Shown here: positions 49,377 through 56,140 of the stretch, piece after piece
How the letters are laid out: each line of letters starts with the position of its first letter
How positions within the stretch are numbered: the stretch's first letter is position 1
DNA from: a virus
Direction: 5' to 3' (one strand)
DNA: 64,000 nt
IMG/VR virus record: IMGVR_UViG_3300008113_000215
Coordinates: 1 to 64,000 of that record
Position numbers and translations under genes: made by a program
Notes under the pieces: model-generated
Databases searched by the model: none
The model's input: the letters and a program-made list of their open reading frames with translations, nothing else
Told to the model about the DNA's origin: nothing

Positions 49377-49448
49377 CGGGGATAAAAGGATTCGAACCTA
49401 TGACCTAGCGATTAACAGTCGCTTGCTCTACCGCTGAGCTATATCCCC
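49377..49448 (-). tRNA. tRNA-Asn(GTT)
   Basis: Acceptor GGGGATA/TATCCCC, D arm TAGCTCAGCGGTAGAGCA, anticodon arm AGCGA-CTGTTAA-TCGCT, T arm TAGGTTCGAATCCTT. Confidence 0.94.
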
Positions 49449-49456
49449 AATTTCTG

Positions 49457-49528
49457 AGGCGATTTCCAGAGTCGAACTGGAGTAAGAGGTTTTGCAGACC
49501 CCTGCCTGAACCACTCGGCCAAATCGCC
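49457..49528 (-). tRNA. tRNA-Cys(GCA)
   Basis: Acceptor GGCGATT/AATCGCC, D arm TGGCCGAGTGGTTCAGGCA, anticodon arm GGGGT-CTGCAAA-ACCTC, T arm CCAGTTCGACTCTGG. Confidence 0.94.
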
Positions 49529-49537
49529 ATCAAAAGA

Positions 49538-49568
49538 AAAACCCAGACCTTTTGGATCTGGGTTTTTC
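49538..49568. terminator. Intrinsic terminator, tRNA cluster 1 side
   Basis: AAAAACCCAGA / TCTGGGTTTTT with an 8-9 nt loop, usable on both strands. It lies between the 27-codon ORF and the tRNA block. A near copy lies at 56262-56298 before the second tRNA block. Confidence 0.85.
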
Positions 49569-49587
49569 AATTTATATTTTAGACATG

Positions 49588-49671
49588 TTAACCCAGATCC
49601 GTATCCATATAATCCCCCTTATTACCTTGTTCAGGCATTTGGTTGCAATTATATGTGAACTGAGTCTTCAT
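49588..49671 (-). CDS. Micro-ORF (27 aa) upstream of tRNA cluster 1
   Basis: ATG 49671 to TAA 49588, a Gln/Asn/Asp-rich peptide (MKTQFTYNCNQM..., ending DTDLG). A TGATATATAA promoter-like element is 11 nt upstream and an intrinsic terminator 20 nt downstream, making a self-contained unit. A unit of the same plan lies at 56323-56415. Coding status is unproven. Confidence 0.4.
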   Translation of the reverse strand: MKTQFTYNCNQMPEQGNKGDYMDTDLG

Positions 49672-49681
49672 GAGATGTTTG

Positions 49682-49691
49682 TTATATATCA
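49682..49691 (-). promoter_or_regulatory. GATATATA-type promoter element
   Basis: TGATATATAA on the minus strand, upstream of the 27-codon ORF. Confidence 0.45.
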
Positions 49692-49729
49692 AACGTTATT
49701 TTTTGTTTCGTGTAAATTTAAGAAAAAAA

Positions 49730-50026
49730 TTACATTTCCCAAACAGGATTTGCAATAATTAATTTATCTCCTTCAATTCTTGGAATTTCTCCAAGATCGT
49801 TATAACCAGCATATTCTATTTGATCCTGCGTGAATTCCCTTCCTTGAAAAATTACTACCTCTTTCTTAGGATCTGGAGCTTCTCCGTAATTTTGATCTCC
49901 CCTTGAATATCCAGAAACCCCAGTTCCTCTTAGACTGTCTTTAGCTGCCTTTGTAGCGGTAGGCCTTCCAAAATTAAAATCGAAAAAACTTTCGCTTATT
50001 TCGTTATATCCTTTAAGATGTTTCAT
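49730..50026 (-). CDS. Small protein with shared N-terminal motif (98 aa)
   Basis: MKHLKGYNEISESFFDFNFGR carries the shared pattern with an I-S-E|S site at residue 12. The rest is Gly/Lys-rich then FQGREFTQDQIEYAGYNDLGEIPRIEGDKLIIANPVWEM. No domain recognised. It lies 35 bases downstream of the CHAP gene and is probably in the same transcript. Confidence 0.65.
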   Translation of the reverse strand: MKHLKGYNEISESFFDFNFGRPTATKAAKDSLRGTGVSGYSRGDQNYGEAPDPKKEVVIFQGREFTQDQIEYAGYNDLGEIPRIEGDKLIIANPVWEM

Positions 50027-50061
50027 ATCTACTTATTATATTTTTGTATTTAATAATCTAT

Positions 50062-50856
50062 TTATCTAAGTTCCACCGGAACTTCTTCTGGTGTTCTAGG
50101 AGCTTCCATATTTGCAGTTGCCGCTGCAACATTACCAAGAGCTTGAGCCATTAATTGTCCTCCAGCATCGGTTTTAACCGGACCTACTACATCGTCTCCT
50201 GGAACATCGTCAGCTGAAAGAGGAGGTAATGCTGTGGCTTGACCTGTTATTGCTTTAGAAAGATCTGCTTCAAATTCTGGTGTTCTACTTGTTTTAAAAT
50301 AATCCAAGAATCCTACTAGGGTTCCTTGATCCAATTTTCTCACATTAGTTCCGACTCTGTTACCTTCACCAGAAAGCTGATCGTTGGTGTTACCCTCCAT
50401 AGTTGTCATGGTTTTCTTTTGTGGATCTACTGATACTATTATACCAGTATGTCCCAATCCTTTACCTGGTCTGGTCATTATAAATACTTGTCCTGGCCTA
50501 ACTAAATTTGGATTGATCCTAGCTTGATCTATGGTAATCTTTGCATCCTGGTCTGATTTATTCCAGTGATTCATTACCCCTCCAGTCTTAGGAAGTGGGT
50601 TTGAAGTTCCAAGTTGCTTGGAAAGCTGGTCAAAAATATAATAAACAAAGGCTGCACACCAGGGTAAACCTGGGCCTAATCCTACTGATTGTAGATATTT
50701 GTCTACTTCCGGTCCTTTATTACTTCCCTTTGGTTCTTCTTTTGCGTCTTTATTAGCTACTAGGACACCTGCTAATTTCTCTCCTGCTGTTGAGGGATCA
50801 CTTATAGCAAATTGAGCTTCGCTGACAAATTGTGAAAATGACTGTATTTTTCTCAT
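50062..50856 (-). CDS. CHAP-domain peptidoglycan hydrolase with head-targeting-like N-terminus
   Basis: 264 residues. MRKIQSFSQFVSEAQFAISDP carries the shared motif with V-S-E|A at residue 13. The CHAP/NlpC-P60-like domain covers residues 40-195: KYLQSVGLGPGLPWCAAFVYYIFDQL (catalytic Cys), LVRPGQVFIMTRPGKGLGHTGIIVSVDPQ (catalytic His) and TMEGNTNDQ (Glu/Asn). No signal peptide. The tail is Ala/Pro/Asp-rich. An internal-virion hydrolase that locally opens peptidoglycan at entry fits these data better than a lysis enzyme; the exported glucosaminidase at 47.6 kb fits lysis. Confidence 0.85.
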   Translation of the reverse strand: MRKIQSFSQFVSEAQFAISDPSTAGEKLAGVLVANKDAKEEPKGSNKGPEVDKYLQSVGLGPGLPWCAAFVYYIFDQLSKQLGTSNPLPKTGGVMNHWNKSDQDAKITIDQARINPNLVRPGQVFIMTRPGKGLGHTGIIVSVDPQKKTMTTMEGNTNDQLSGEGNRVGTNVRKLDQGTLVGFLDYFKTSRTPEFEADLSKAITGQATALPPLSADDVPGDDVVGPVKTDAGGQLMAQALGNVAAATANMEAPRTPEEVPVELR

Positions 50857-50873
50857 ATAAACGAATATTTACA

Positions 50874-50885
50874 AGATATATATCT
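50874..50885. promoter_or_regulatory. Palindromic AGATATATATCT element between divergent genes
   Basis: A perfect palindrome containing the GATATATA element on both strands, placed 3 nt before the plus-strand ATG (50888) and 18 nt before the minus-strand ATG (50856). One site could fire in both directions. Confidence 0.5.
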
Positions 50886-50887
50886 TT

Positions 50888-51514
50888 ATGAAAATACTAG
50901 AAACGTTCGATCAATTCTTAAAAAGAAACAGCTATGCAATCTTAGAGCAGGAAGGAACAGATAAAGGTTTTATAGCCGTTATAGGATCCACAGACACTGA
51001 CAATCTTTTTGCGGGAGCTGCAAATCCTATAGGTATTCAACAGGATACCACAACCTCGCTTAAAATAAGCGGAGTAGAAGAGATGATAAAGATAGGGGCT
51101 GCAAAAAAATTCGAGAGTGTAACGAGCGGGAAAAAAGTCAAAGCAGGAATGGATTATTTAACAATAACTGCTGATGGCAAAAAATACACAATGACAGAAA
51201 CCGGTTCCGTCAAGATTCCGTTCAATAATTCCACAGTTTTGGAAGTCGAGGGTTCGGGAAATGGATTATTAGCTTTATTAAGAGCTTTGCATTATTTGAA
51301 TGTTGCAGTTACTAAAAATTCGTTTGATTATAAGTTTCCATTTGAGGGAATCATGATGATCAAAATTGGAGAGGTCACTAGAAAAGGAATGGGTCTAAGT
51401 GTTAATGGAAAATATGATCAAGCAAATGGAGTTAGGATCTCAACTGGATATGCCGATCTTGTGAAAAGATTCGAGAATCAACTCAAATTCAAACTAGCTC
51501 TAATGATCAAATAG
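50888..51514 (+). CDS. Hypothetical protein with shared N-terminus; N-terminal part of a frameshifted gene
   Basis: 208 residues as read. MKILETFDQFLKRNSYAILEQEG shows the shared pattern with I-L-E|Q at residue 20. It continues as an alpha/beta protein (FIAVIGSTDTDNLFAGAANPIG, SGNGLLALLRALHYLNVAVTKNSF, YADLVK). From the AAAA run at 51465-51468 the -1 frame is open and reads naturally (KIREST..., DQIVVSGDSIADGIKAAHFL) into the next ORF. An extra A would restore one gene of about 390 codons. Function unknown. Confidence 0.65.
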   Translation: MKILETFDQFLKRNSYAILEQEGTDKGFIAVIGSTDTDNLFAGAANPIGIQQDTTTSLKISGVEEMIKIGAAKKFESVTSGKKVKAGMDYLTITADGKKYTMTETGSVKIPFNNSTVLEVEGSGNGLLALLRALHYLNVAVTKNSFDYKFPFEGIMMIKIGEVTRKGMGLSVNGKYDQANGVRISTGYADLVKRFENQLKFKLALMIK

Positions 51515-52059
51515 TAGTTTCAGGAGATAGTATCGCTGATGGAATTAAAGCAGCTCATTTCTTAAGAAATAATGCTAAATGGAATTCTAAATTTAGCTCG
51601 TTTTTCGGATTTAGCGAGATGAAGAAGGTTTTCGCAAAAGAACCGCCGGCGTACTATTTAGCTGTTGTTTTTCAATATTGTCTTGCTGGTTTATCGGATT
51701 TTTATCCGATGGATTTAAGTAAAATTTATAAGGTGGATCTCCAACCATATGCTGAAAAAATTGTAAGTGCACAGCCAAATGACATCAAAAGTTTCGATCC
51801 CACCTCTATAAAAACCCAAATCATGGAGATGCTAAAGATCTACCAGCCAAAAACACTTAAGGACTACCCAGAATTTGATGAATTTTTACCCAAATACTGG
51901 AACGTGCTTTCTAACGCAATAGTAAATAGAATCTTAAGAGAAATGCCAAAAACATACAATAGTGCGATTGCAAATGTTGAGGTAGGTTCCGCTGTACAGT
52001 CCACAGGAGGAATAGGAACGGGGGGAATCACCCATGGATCTGGTAAGGTTGATAATTAA
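51515..52059 (+). CDS. C-terminal part of the frameshifted gene
   Basis: Continuation in the -1 frame; open from before 51515 to TAA 52059. It reads SGDSIADGIKAAHFLRNN, MKKVFAKEPPAYYLAVVFQYCLAGLSDFYPMDL, then LKIYQPKTLKDYPEFDEFLPKYWNVLSNAIVNRILREM and a Gly/Thr-rich tail. An internal ATG at 51619 would give 146 residues, but the sequence before it looks coding, so that ATG is probably not the true start. No family recognised. Confidence 0.6.
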
Positions 52060-52316
52060 GGTCTACTTCCAGTAGTTAAAACCTGTTTCAGTCCGTTTTC
52101 ATCCTTGGAAACATAAATCAAGATCTCTTTAGGTTCTTTACCGAAGTTTTCTGTGTGGATAATGCCAGCATCTATATAGTAGGCAATTTTCCTCTTTTCC
52201 AAATCTTTTTTAATTTCCCTAAATTTTTGAATTGTAACTTCAACAGTTTTAGGTTCCTGAGCAAATACGGAATAGCTAAATCCTAGAACTAATAAGAATA
52301 GAAGAATCTTTTTCAT
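52056..52316 (-). CDS. Small periplasmic protein (86 aa)
   Basis: MKKILLFLLVLGFSYSVFAQEP is a clear signal peptide with cleavage after FAQ. The mature part (KTVEVTIQKFREIKKDLEKRKIAYYIDAGIIHTENFGKEPKEILIYVSKDENGLKQVL) is a small alpha/beta domain. One of three exported small proteins in this region. The ends overlap with the convergent gene by 4 bases. No family recognised. Confidence 0.7.
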   Translation of the reverse strand: MKKILLFLLVLGFSYSVFAQEPKTVEVTIQKFREIKKDLEKRKIAYYIDAGIIHTENFGKEPKEILIYVSKDENGLKQVLTTGSRP

Positions 52317-52368
52317 TGCTTTTTAATTTAGGATCAAATTTACGAGGATTTTTTAAAAATAAAAAATG

Positions 52369-52441
52369 TACACCCGGTAGGGGTCGAACCCACATTTCTT
52401 GATCCGTAGTCAAGTGTTCTAATCCATTGAACTACGGGTGT
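52369..52441 (-). tRNA. tRNA-Arg(ACG)
   Basis: Acceptor ACACCCG/CGGGTGT, D arm TAGTTCAATGGATTAGAAC, anticodon arm CTTGA-CTACGGA-TCAAG, T arm TGGGTTCGACCCCTA. An A34 anticodon needs host TadA editing to inosine. Confidence 0.93.
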
Positions 52442-52443
52442 AG

Positions 52444-52755
52444 TTATTGAATTATCAGATGTAGATAATAAGCTAACTTGTATCCTGCAAAAGCCCCAAG
52501 TGCAGAGGGAATGGGGAAAACTATTAATTTTCCTAAGGAGGTCACGTATTTAGGACGATTTACAATTCTTCCCATAAAATAGTAATATGTAATATAACCC
52601 AATAAAACTCCTATATCTAACCGGGTCGAAATGAAAACTACCAAAGTTGCTCCAATAAATCCAAAGAGAAAATTATCTCTAACTCCCTCAAAAATCTCAA
52701 AGGCGGTTGCATCCTTATACTCTTTAACTATCTCTTTTATTTTTTTAGTCGGCAT
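52444..52755 (-). CDS. Small membrane protein (103 aa)
   Basis: Three hydrophobic segments: FLFGFIGATLVVFIST, IGVLLGYITYYYFMG and LIVFPIPSALGAFAGYKLAYYLHL, with a charged N-terminus (PTKKIKEIVKEYKD). It could be a holin or another inner-membrane protein; no decisive feature. Located between tRNA-Arg and a glycosyltransferase, 2 bases from it. Confidence 0.6.
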   Translation of the reverse strand: MPTKKIKEIVKEYKDATAFEIFEGVRDNFLFGFIGATLVVFISTRLDIGVLLGYITYYYFMGRIVNRPKYVTSLGKLIVFPIPSALGAFAGYKLAYYLHLIIQ

Positions 52756-52757
52756 TC

Positions 52758-53375
52758 TTATTTTCCCTCCCAGGTTTTTTTGTTATCATGATATGCTAGC
52801 TTACATTCCCCGCTGTCATATATCTCAGTATGATCGAAACAATCAAAATCGAATTGTGAATCGTGAACCCATTCAGTCAAAGAATACACGCTGAAAGGTT
52901 CAGTTTGGCATTCTTTGATTCTAGATTTATCTAGGAACCTGTTCAGGCTATAATCTATAAACCCGTTTGTAATTCCAGGCTTAGCAAAAATTACATAATC
53001 GTCTAATAGATCAATCTTTAAGATTGATTCTTCTTTCTTGTAGAAATATAGGGATCTTCTTTTAATTAAACACAGATCCCTTTCTGTTCTTAATCCTAGT
53101 CCTTCTTTGACTGAGACTTTCCAATTCAGATCATAGTCTATGTAAATTCCTCCATAGTAATCTAAAACAGTGTATCTAGCAATTTGTAACTTGTGGAAAA
53201 TACCAGAAGAAAAATAAAGTTCTTCCCTGCCGTAAGATTTAATTAATGGGATTAAATGCTCATCGTCCCACTCCAGAATTTCTTCAGAGGGATTTAAGGA
53301 TTTAAACTTTTCCAGATTAGACAAAAAATGCTGAGGAATTTTTCGATCCCCAACCCAAATAAAGTGAACTATCAT
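52758..53375 (-). CDS. Glycosyltransferase (GT32/OCH1-like, DXD)
   Basis: 205 residues from ATG 53375; the longer open frame upstream runs through tRNA-Leu. Signature of the sugar-binding-region family: IVHFIWVGDRKIPQHFLSNLEKFKSLNPSEEILEWDDEHL, then HKLQIARYTVLDYYGGIYIDYDLNW, where the R-Y-x-x-L-x-x-x-G-G-x-Y-x-D-x-D block binds the sugar nucleotide and metal. It ends with short coiled segments. It would transfer a hexose to a surface or DNA-linked acceptor. Confidence 0.85.
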   Translation of the reverse strand: MIVHFIWVGDRKIPQHFLSNLEKFKSLNPSEEILEWDDEHLIPLIKSYGREELYFSSGIFHKLQIARYTVLDYYGGIYIDYDLNWKVSVKEGLGLRTERDLCLIKRRSLYFYKKEESILKIDLLDDYVIFAKPGITNGFIDYSLNRFLDKSRIKECQTEPFSVYSLTEWVHDSQFDFDCFDHTEIYDSGECKLAYHDNKKTWEGK

Positions 53376-53383
53376 TTTCTGTG

Positions 53384-53465
53384 TGACCCAGGAGGGACTC
53401 GAACCCCCACGTCTTTCGACACTAGATCCTAAGTCTAGTGCGGCTACCAATTACGCCACTGGGCC
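53384..53465 (-). tRNA. tRNA-Leu(TAG)
   Basis: Class II tRNA: acceptor GGCCCAG/CTGGGTC, anticodon arm CTAGA-CTTAGGA-TCTAG, variable arm TGTCGAAAGACG, T arm GGGGGTTCGAGTCCCTC. Its 5' 15 nt overlap the stop of the glycosyltransferase upstream. Confidence 0.93.
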
Positions 53466-54380
53466 AATTATTTCTTTATTTTTAAGTAATATCTGATGCA
53501 AAAGTTTCATAGTAAAACTATTTAGATTTACCATGGATTCTATAATATCGCTTCTTATATCTAAAAAAAGACTCCTGTCCTTGAGAACAAATCTTTTATT
53601 CGCATGGAGATGAGAATAATCTAGACTGTCATTCATTGAAAAAGTTCCATATTCATCAGGGATATTCAGAATTGTATTTTCTTCTCCGAAAAAGAATTGT
53701 GGAGAAAGAGCTGCTATCTTTTGAACTCTTAAATCCCCAAGCTCTTTTAAAATCTTCTGTTCACAAAAAACCATATATTTTCCGTTCAAATCAGGATCGT
53801 CCCAAAATCTTTGCGAAAGGATTTCCATCCATTCCAATGAGATGTTAGCATATTCCATTCTAAAATCTTCATTATTTATATAAAGGAATGAAACGTTGGT
53901 TGAATGTGTGTTTTTCCATCCGAATTTAATCGGATATTCATTTACTATCTGATTTAGTATTTTGTCTTTGATGCTGGGATAAACCTTTACTCCTTCTTCG
54001 ATCTGATTAACTATTATATCGTATTTGGATAAGTCCTTGATTTCAAATGTTTTTCTTTTGAAATATAAATCACAATCCATCATTATGAAAGGAGCTTCTA
54101 TGTTTTTCATACACTTCAGCTTGGAAGCAGTCCAGAAAGCTCTTCTATTAATATTATCACTTTTTGATAAAGGATTAGTTTCTACACTGTCCCATAAATT
54201 TAAAATTCCAATTTTTTCTAGATAATTGTAAACTGAGGGACACACATAAATTACAGTTTCACATTCCGGATATAACACCTTCCAATTCGAAACTGATGCA
54301 ATCAGACAAACGAGCTCAACCTCATGAAGGAAAAATTCTCCATCTTTTTTTATGTCCTCTAAAACCCAAATAGTTTTCAT
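53451..54380 (-). CDS. Glycosyltransferase-like protein (309 aa)
   Basis: The start is taken at ATG 54380 (MKTIWVLEDIKKDGEFFLHE); three codons upstream there is another ATG. A nucleotide-sugar glycosyltransferase plan: VELVCLIASVSNWKVLYPECETVIYVC, AFWTASKLKCMKNIEAPFIMMDCDLYFKRKTF with a D-x-D (MDCDLY), then FGWKNTHSTNVSFLYINNEDF and CEQKILKELGDLRV. I cannot name the family with confidence. The reading frame ends inside the tRNA-Leu gene. Confidence 0.75.
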   Translation of the reverse strand: MKTIWVLEDIKKDGEFFLHEVELVCLIASVSNWKVLYPECETVIYVCPSVYNYLEKIGILNLWDSVETNPLSKSDNINRRAFWTASKLKCMKNIEAPFIMMDCDLYFKRKTFEIKDLSKYDIIVNQIEEGVKVYPSIKDKILNQIVNEYPIKFGWKNTHSTNVSFLYINNEDFRMEYANISLEWMEILSQRFWDDPDLNGKYMVFCEQKILKELGDLRVQKIAALSPQFFFGEENTILNIPDEYGTFSMNDSLDYSHLHANKRFVLKDRSLFLDIRSDIIESMVNLNSFTMKLLHQILLKNKEIIGPVA

Positions 54381-54397
54381 ACATAACAAAAATATCG

Positions 54398-54471
54398 TGG
54401 ACCAGCCTGGGCTCGAACCAGGGACCTACTGATTATGAGTCAGGTGCTCTAACCAACTGAGCTACAGGTCC
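54398..54471 (-). tRNA. tRNA-Met(CAT), elongator-like
   Basis: Acceptor GGACCTG/CTGGTCC, D arm TAGCTCAGTTGGTTAGAGC, anticodon arm CCTGA-CTCATAA-TCAGT, T arm CCTGGTTCGAGCCCAGG. No initiator features. A tRNA-Ile2 with lysidine-modified C34 cannot be excluded. Confidence 0.92.
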
Positions 54472-54511
54472 AATATTATTAAATTTTAAGAAGTTGCGTG
54501 ATTTAAGGGAC

Positions 54512-55207
54512 TTATCTCGAGTATTTACCCAATCCAAAGTACTGCTTGATATAATCCGCTGTCATTTCCTCTGTGGGTATTAATTCTTTATAGGGATAGT
54601 CAGTTTCGCCAGAAAATTCTGTGGGTTTTTCCAATGAAATTAGTTTAATATAATTCTTGTTTTTCGATTTAACATACTTTTTCCTGTTTATTGGATTATA
54701 TGCTGTCTTTCCTAGATCAACTCTTAATTTTAATTCCGGATCGTTCATAGCATAATCCATTTCTATGAAAATTTGATCATCGGAAGAAAGATATGTTTTA
54801 TCAATCGGAACTGAAATGGTTTTATTCTTGACACCGAGTCTTCTTTTTAACCCTATCATATTCAGGGTATTTATGCTGTCAGGATCATTCTTAACTAGAT
54901 CTTTCATTTTTTCAACAACCTCACCCTCGTCTTTTGAAAAAAAGACTAGTTCTGTGTCTGGATTTGGCTCTTCGAAAAGAATTCTTTCTTGCAACCTCGT
55001 TTTTGATGCTGCGTTTTTAGCTCCGGATCTTAGTGTATTAAGATAAACATCGGGGTCGATAATACCCCTTAGTTGTCCATAATGTGTTTCTCCATTGGAG
55101 AATGTGATTTTAAAAATAGAGTAAGCCCCGGTTTGTTCTGACTTGGGGCGATACTCTAAAATCATGGACTCGTTAACGAAGTCTAAAAATCTAGTGATAA
55201 TTTCCAT
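54512..55207 (-). CDS. Hypothetical protein with shared N-terminal motif; weak GIY-YIG resemblance (231 aa)
   Basis: MEIITRFLDFVNESMILEYRP carries the shared pattern with V-N-E|S (residue 13) and I-L-E|Y (residue 18). The following AYSIFKITFSNGETHYGQLRGIIDPDVYLNTLRSGAKNAASKTRLQERILF has the layout of a GIY-YIG start (Y-x-I...NG..YYG), but the catalytic Arg/Glu order is not convincing. The rest is acidic alpha/beta. Its promoter-like element is at 55225-55236. Confidence 0.7.
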   Translation of the reverse strand: MEIITRFLDFVNESMILEYRPKSEQTGAYSIFKITFSNGETHYGQLRGIIDPDVYLNTLRSGAKNAASKTRLQERILFEEPNPDTELVFFSKDEGEVVEKMKDLVKNDPDSINTLNMIGLKRRLGVKNKTISVPIDKTYLSSDDQIFIEMDYAMNDPELKLRVDLGKTAYNPINRKKYVKSKNKNYIKLISLEKPTEFSGETDYPYKELIPTEEMTADYIKQYFGLGKYSR

Positions 55208-55224
55208 TTCCTATTTTTATGTCC

Positions 55225-55236
55225 ATTTATATATCC
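55225..55236 (-). promoter_or_regulatory. GATATATA-type promoter element
   Basis: GGATATATAAAT on the minus strand, 18-29 nt upstream of the ATG at 55207. Confidence 0.5.
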
Positions 55237-55267
55237 TACTGGAAAGAAAATTAGCTTAGAATCTACG

Positions 55268-55358
55268 CGGAGAGGGAGGGATTCGAACCCTCGGTACAGA
55301 TTTAAGTCCGTACAACGGTTTAGCAAACCGGCCCTTTCGGCCACTCAGGCACCTCTCC
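55268..55358 (-). tRNA. tRNA-Ser(GCT)
   Basis: Class II tRNA: acceptor GGAGAGG/CCTCTCC, D arm TGCCTGAGTGGCCGAAAGGG, anticodon loop TTGCTAA, long variable arm, T arm GAGGGTTCGAATCCCTC. Confidence 0.94.
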
Positions 55359-55364
55359 TTTTTG

Positions 55365-55441
55365 TCGAGTAGGCAAGATTCGAACTTGCGAGTTGTCTTG
55401 GTCCCAAACCAAGCCGGGTAACCTGACTCCCGAACTACTCG
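55365..55441 (-). tRNA. tRNA-Pro(TGG)
   Basis: Acceptor CGAGTAG/CTACTCG, long D loop (TTCGGGAGTCAGGTTACCC), anticodon arm CTTGG-TTTGGGA-CCAAG, T arm GCAAGTTCGAATCTTGC. Confidence 0.93.
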
Positions 55442-55446
55442 ATAAT

Positions 55447-55521
55447 GGTTGAACGACCGGGATCGAACCGGCGACATCTAGCGCCACAAGCTAGTGCTCT
55501 GCCAACTGAGCTACATCCAAC
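55447..55521 (-). tRNA. tRNA-His(GTG)
   Basis: Acceptor GTTGGAT/GTTCAAC with C at the discriminator position, anticodon arm CTAGC-TTGTGGC-GCTAG, T arm GCCGGTTCGATCCCGGT. Confidence 0.94.
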
Positions 55522-55530
55522 ATTTTAATG

Positions 55531-55604
<74 letters not shown>

Positions 55605-55607
55605 AAT

Positions 55608-55662
55608 TTGGTGATCTCCTCGGGGTCGCGGCCACCTCTCCCGTTGAGAAGATCTAGACCAA
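55608..55662 (-). ncRNA. Long GC-rich hairpin between tRNA genes
   Basis: TTGGT + CTA bulge + GATCTTCTC pairs with GAGGAGATC + ACCAA, a 14-bp stem with a 24-nt GC-rich loop. It sits in a stretch between tRNA-Arg and tRNA-Leu that is clearly more GC-rich than the phage average. It is not a tRNA by its arms. Candidate small RNA or processing signal. Confidence 0.4.
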
Positions 55663-55701
55663 GAACGACGCAAAATGTGGCTCGACGCTGTTTTTGGTTT
55701 G

Positions 55702-55787
55702 TACCTGGGGCGGGAATCGAACCCGCACGGACTTTGCAGTCCAACAGATTTTAAGTCTGTCTTGTCTACCTATTCCAACACCCAGGC
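55702..55787 (-). tRNA. tRNA-Leu(TAA)
   Basis: Class II tRNA: acceptor GCCTGGG/CCCAGGT, D arm TGTTGGAATAGGTAGACA, anticodon arm ACAGA-CTTAAAA-TCTGT, variable arm GGACTGCAAAGTCC, T arm GCGGGTTCGATTCCCGC. Confidence 0.94.
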
Positions 55788-55793
55788 AAAAGG

Positions 55794-55899
55794 TGCCGGT
55801 GGAAGGGTTGTTTACCTTCACGGTGTCCTTTTCGGTTACACCCCCACTCTAGATCAGGGACGTCTATGACTGGCCAAGTCATCATTCCGCCACACCGGC
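55794..55899 (-). tRNA. Aberrant class II tRNA-like element
   Basis: Perfect 7-bp acceptor (GCCGGTG/CACCGGC) and a Leu-like D-arm start (TGGCGGAAT...TAGACG), but with an inserted hairpin (ATGAC-TTGGCCA-GTCAT) in the D loop. The anticodon arm is irregular (CCCTG-ATCTAGAG-TGGGG). There is a long variable arm (GGTGT/ACACC), and the T-like arm (GAAGG/CCTTC) has an 8-nt loop lacking TTCRA. Anticodon uncertain: CTA or TAG within TCTAGA, or GGC if the inserted hairpin acts as the anticodon arm. It may be a non-functional relic. Confidence 0.4.
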
Positions 55900-55904
55900 A
55901 TGTG

Positions 55905-55991
55905 CAGAGAGAAAGGGATTCGAACCCTTGTTACGATCGCTCGTAAACACGCTTTCCAAGCGTGCTCCATCAGCCTCTCGGACACCTCTCT
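55905..55991 (-). tRNA. tRNA-Ser(GGA)
   Basis: Class II tRNA: acceptor AGAGAGG/TCTCTCT, anticodon arm CACGC-TTGGAAA-GCGTG, long variable arm TTTACGAGCGATCGTAA, T arm AAGGGTTCGAATCCCTT. Confidence 0.93.
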
Positions 55992-55996
55992 ATTTG

Positions 55997-56060
55997 ACTG
56001 CTAACGAACTTTTTGTACGCTAACAAGGATTATGTTAGTGTACAAGTTTTACGTTAGTAT
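55997..56060. repeat. Long imperfect inverted repeat between tRNA genes
   Basis: Nested complementary blocks CTAACG/CGTTAG, AACTTttTGTAC/GTACAAGTT and CTAAC/GTTAG around a 9-nt loop form a hairpin of about 27 bp per arm. There is no T-run, so it is not a standard terminator. Confidence 0.7.
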
Positions 56061-56062
56061 CG

Positions 56063-56135
56063 AGCCTCCTATCGGGATCGAACCAATGACCTACGCATTA
56101 CAAGTGCGTCGCTCTACCAGCTGAGCTAAGGAGGC
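56063..56135 (-). tRNA. tRNA-Thr(TGT)
   Basis: Acceptor GCCTCCT/AGGAGGC, D arm TAGCTCAGCTGGTAGAGC, anticodon arm ACGCA-CTTGTAA-TGCGT, T arm ATTGGTTCGATCCCGAT. Confidence 0.94.
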
Positions 56136-56140
56136 AATTG

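Noticed and set aside
55794-55899. Firm call of an amber-suppressor tRNA and recoded UAG genetic code
   Set aside because: The anticodon arm does not pair well with a 7-nt loop on CTA, and the ORFs here end at TAG as well as TAA or TGA in sensible places (for example the gp47 N-part), so recoding is not supported.
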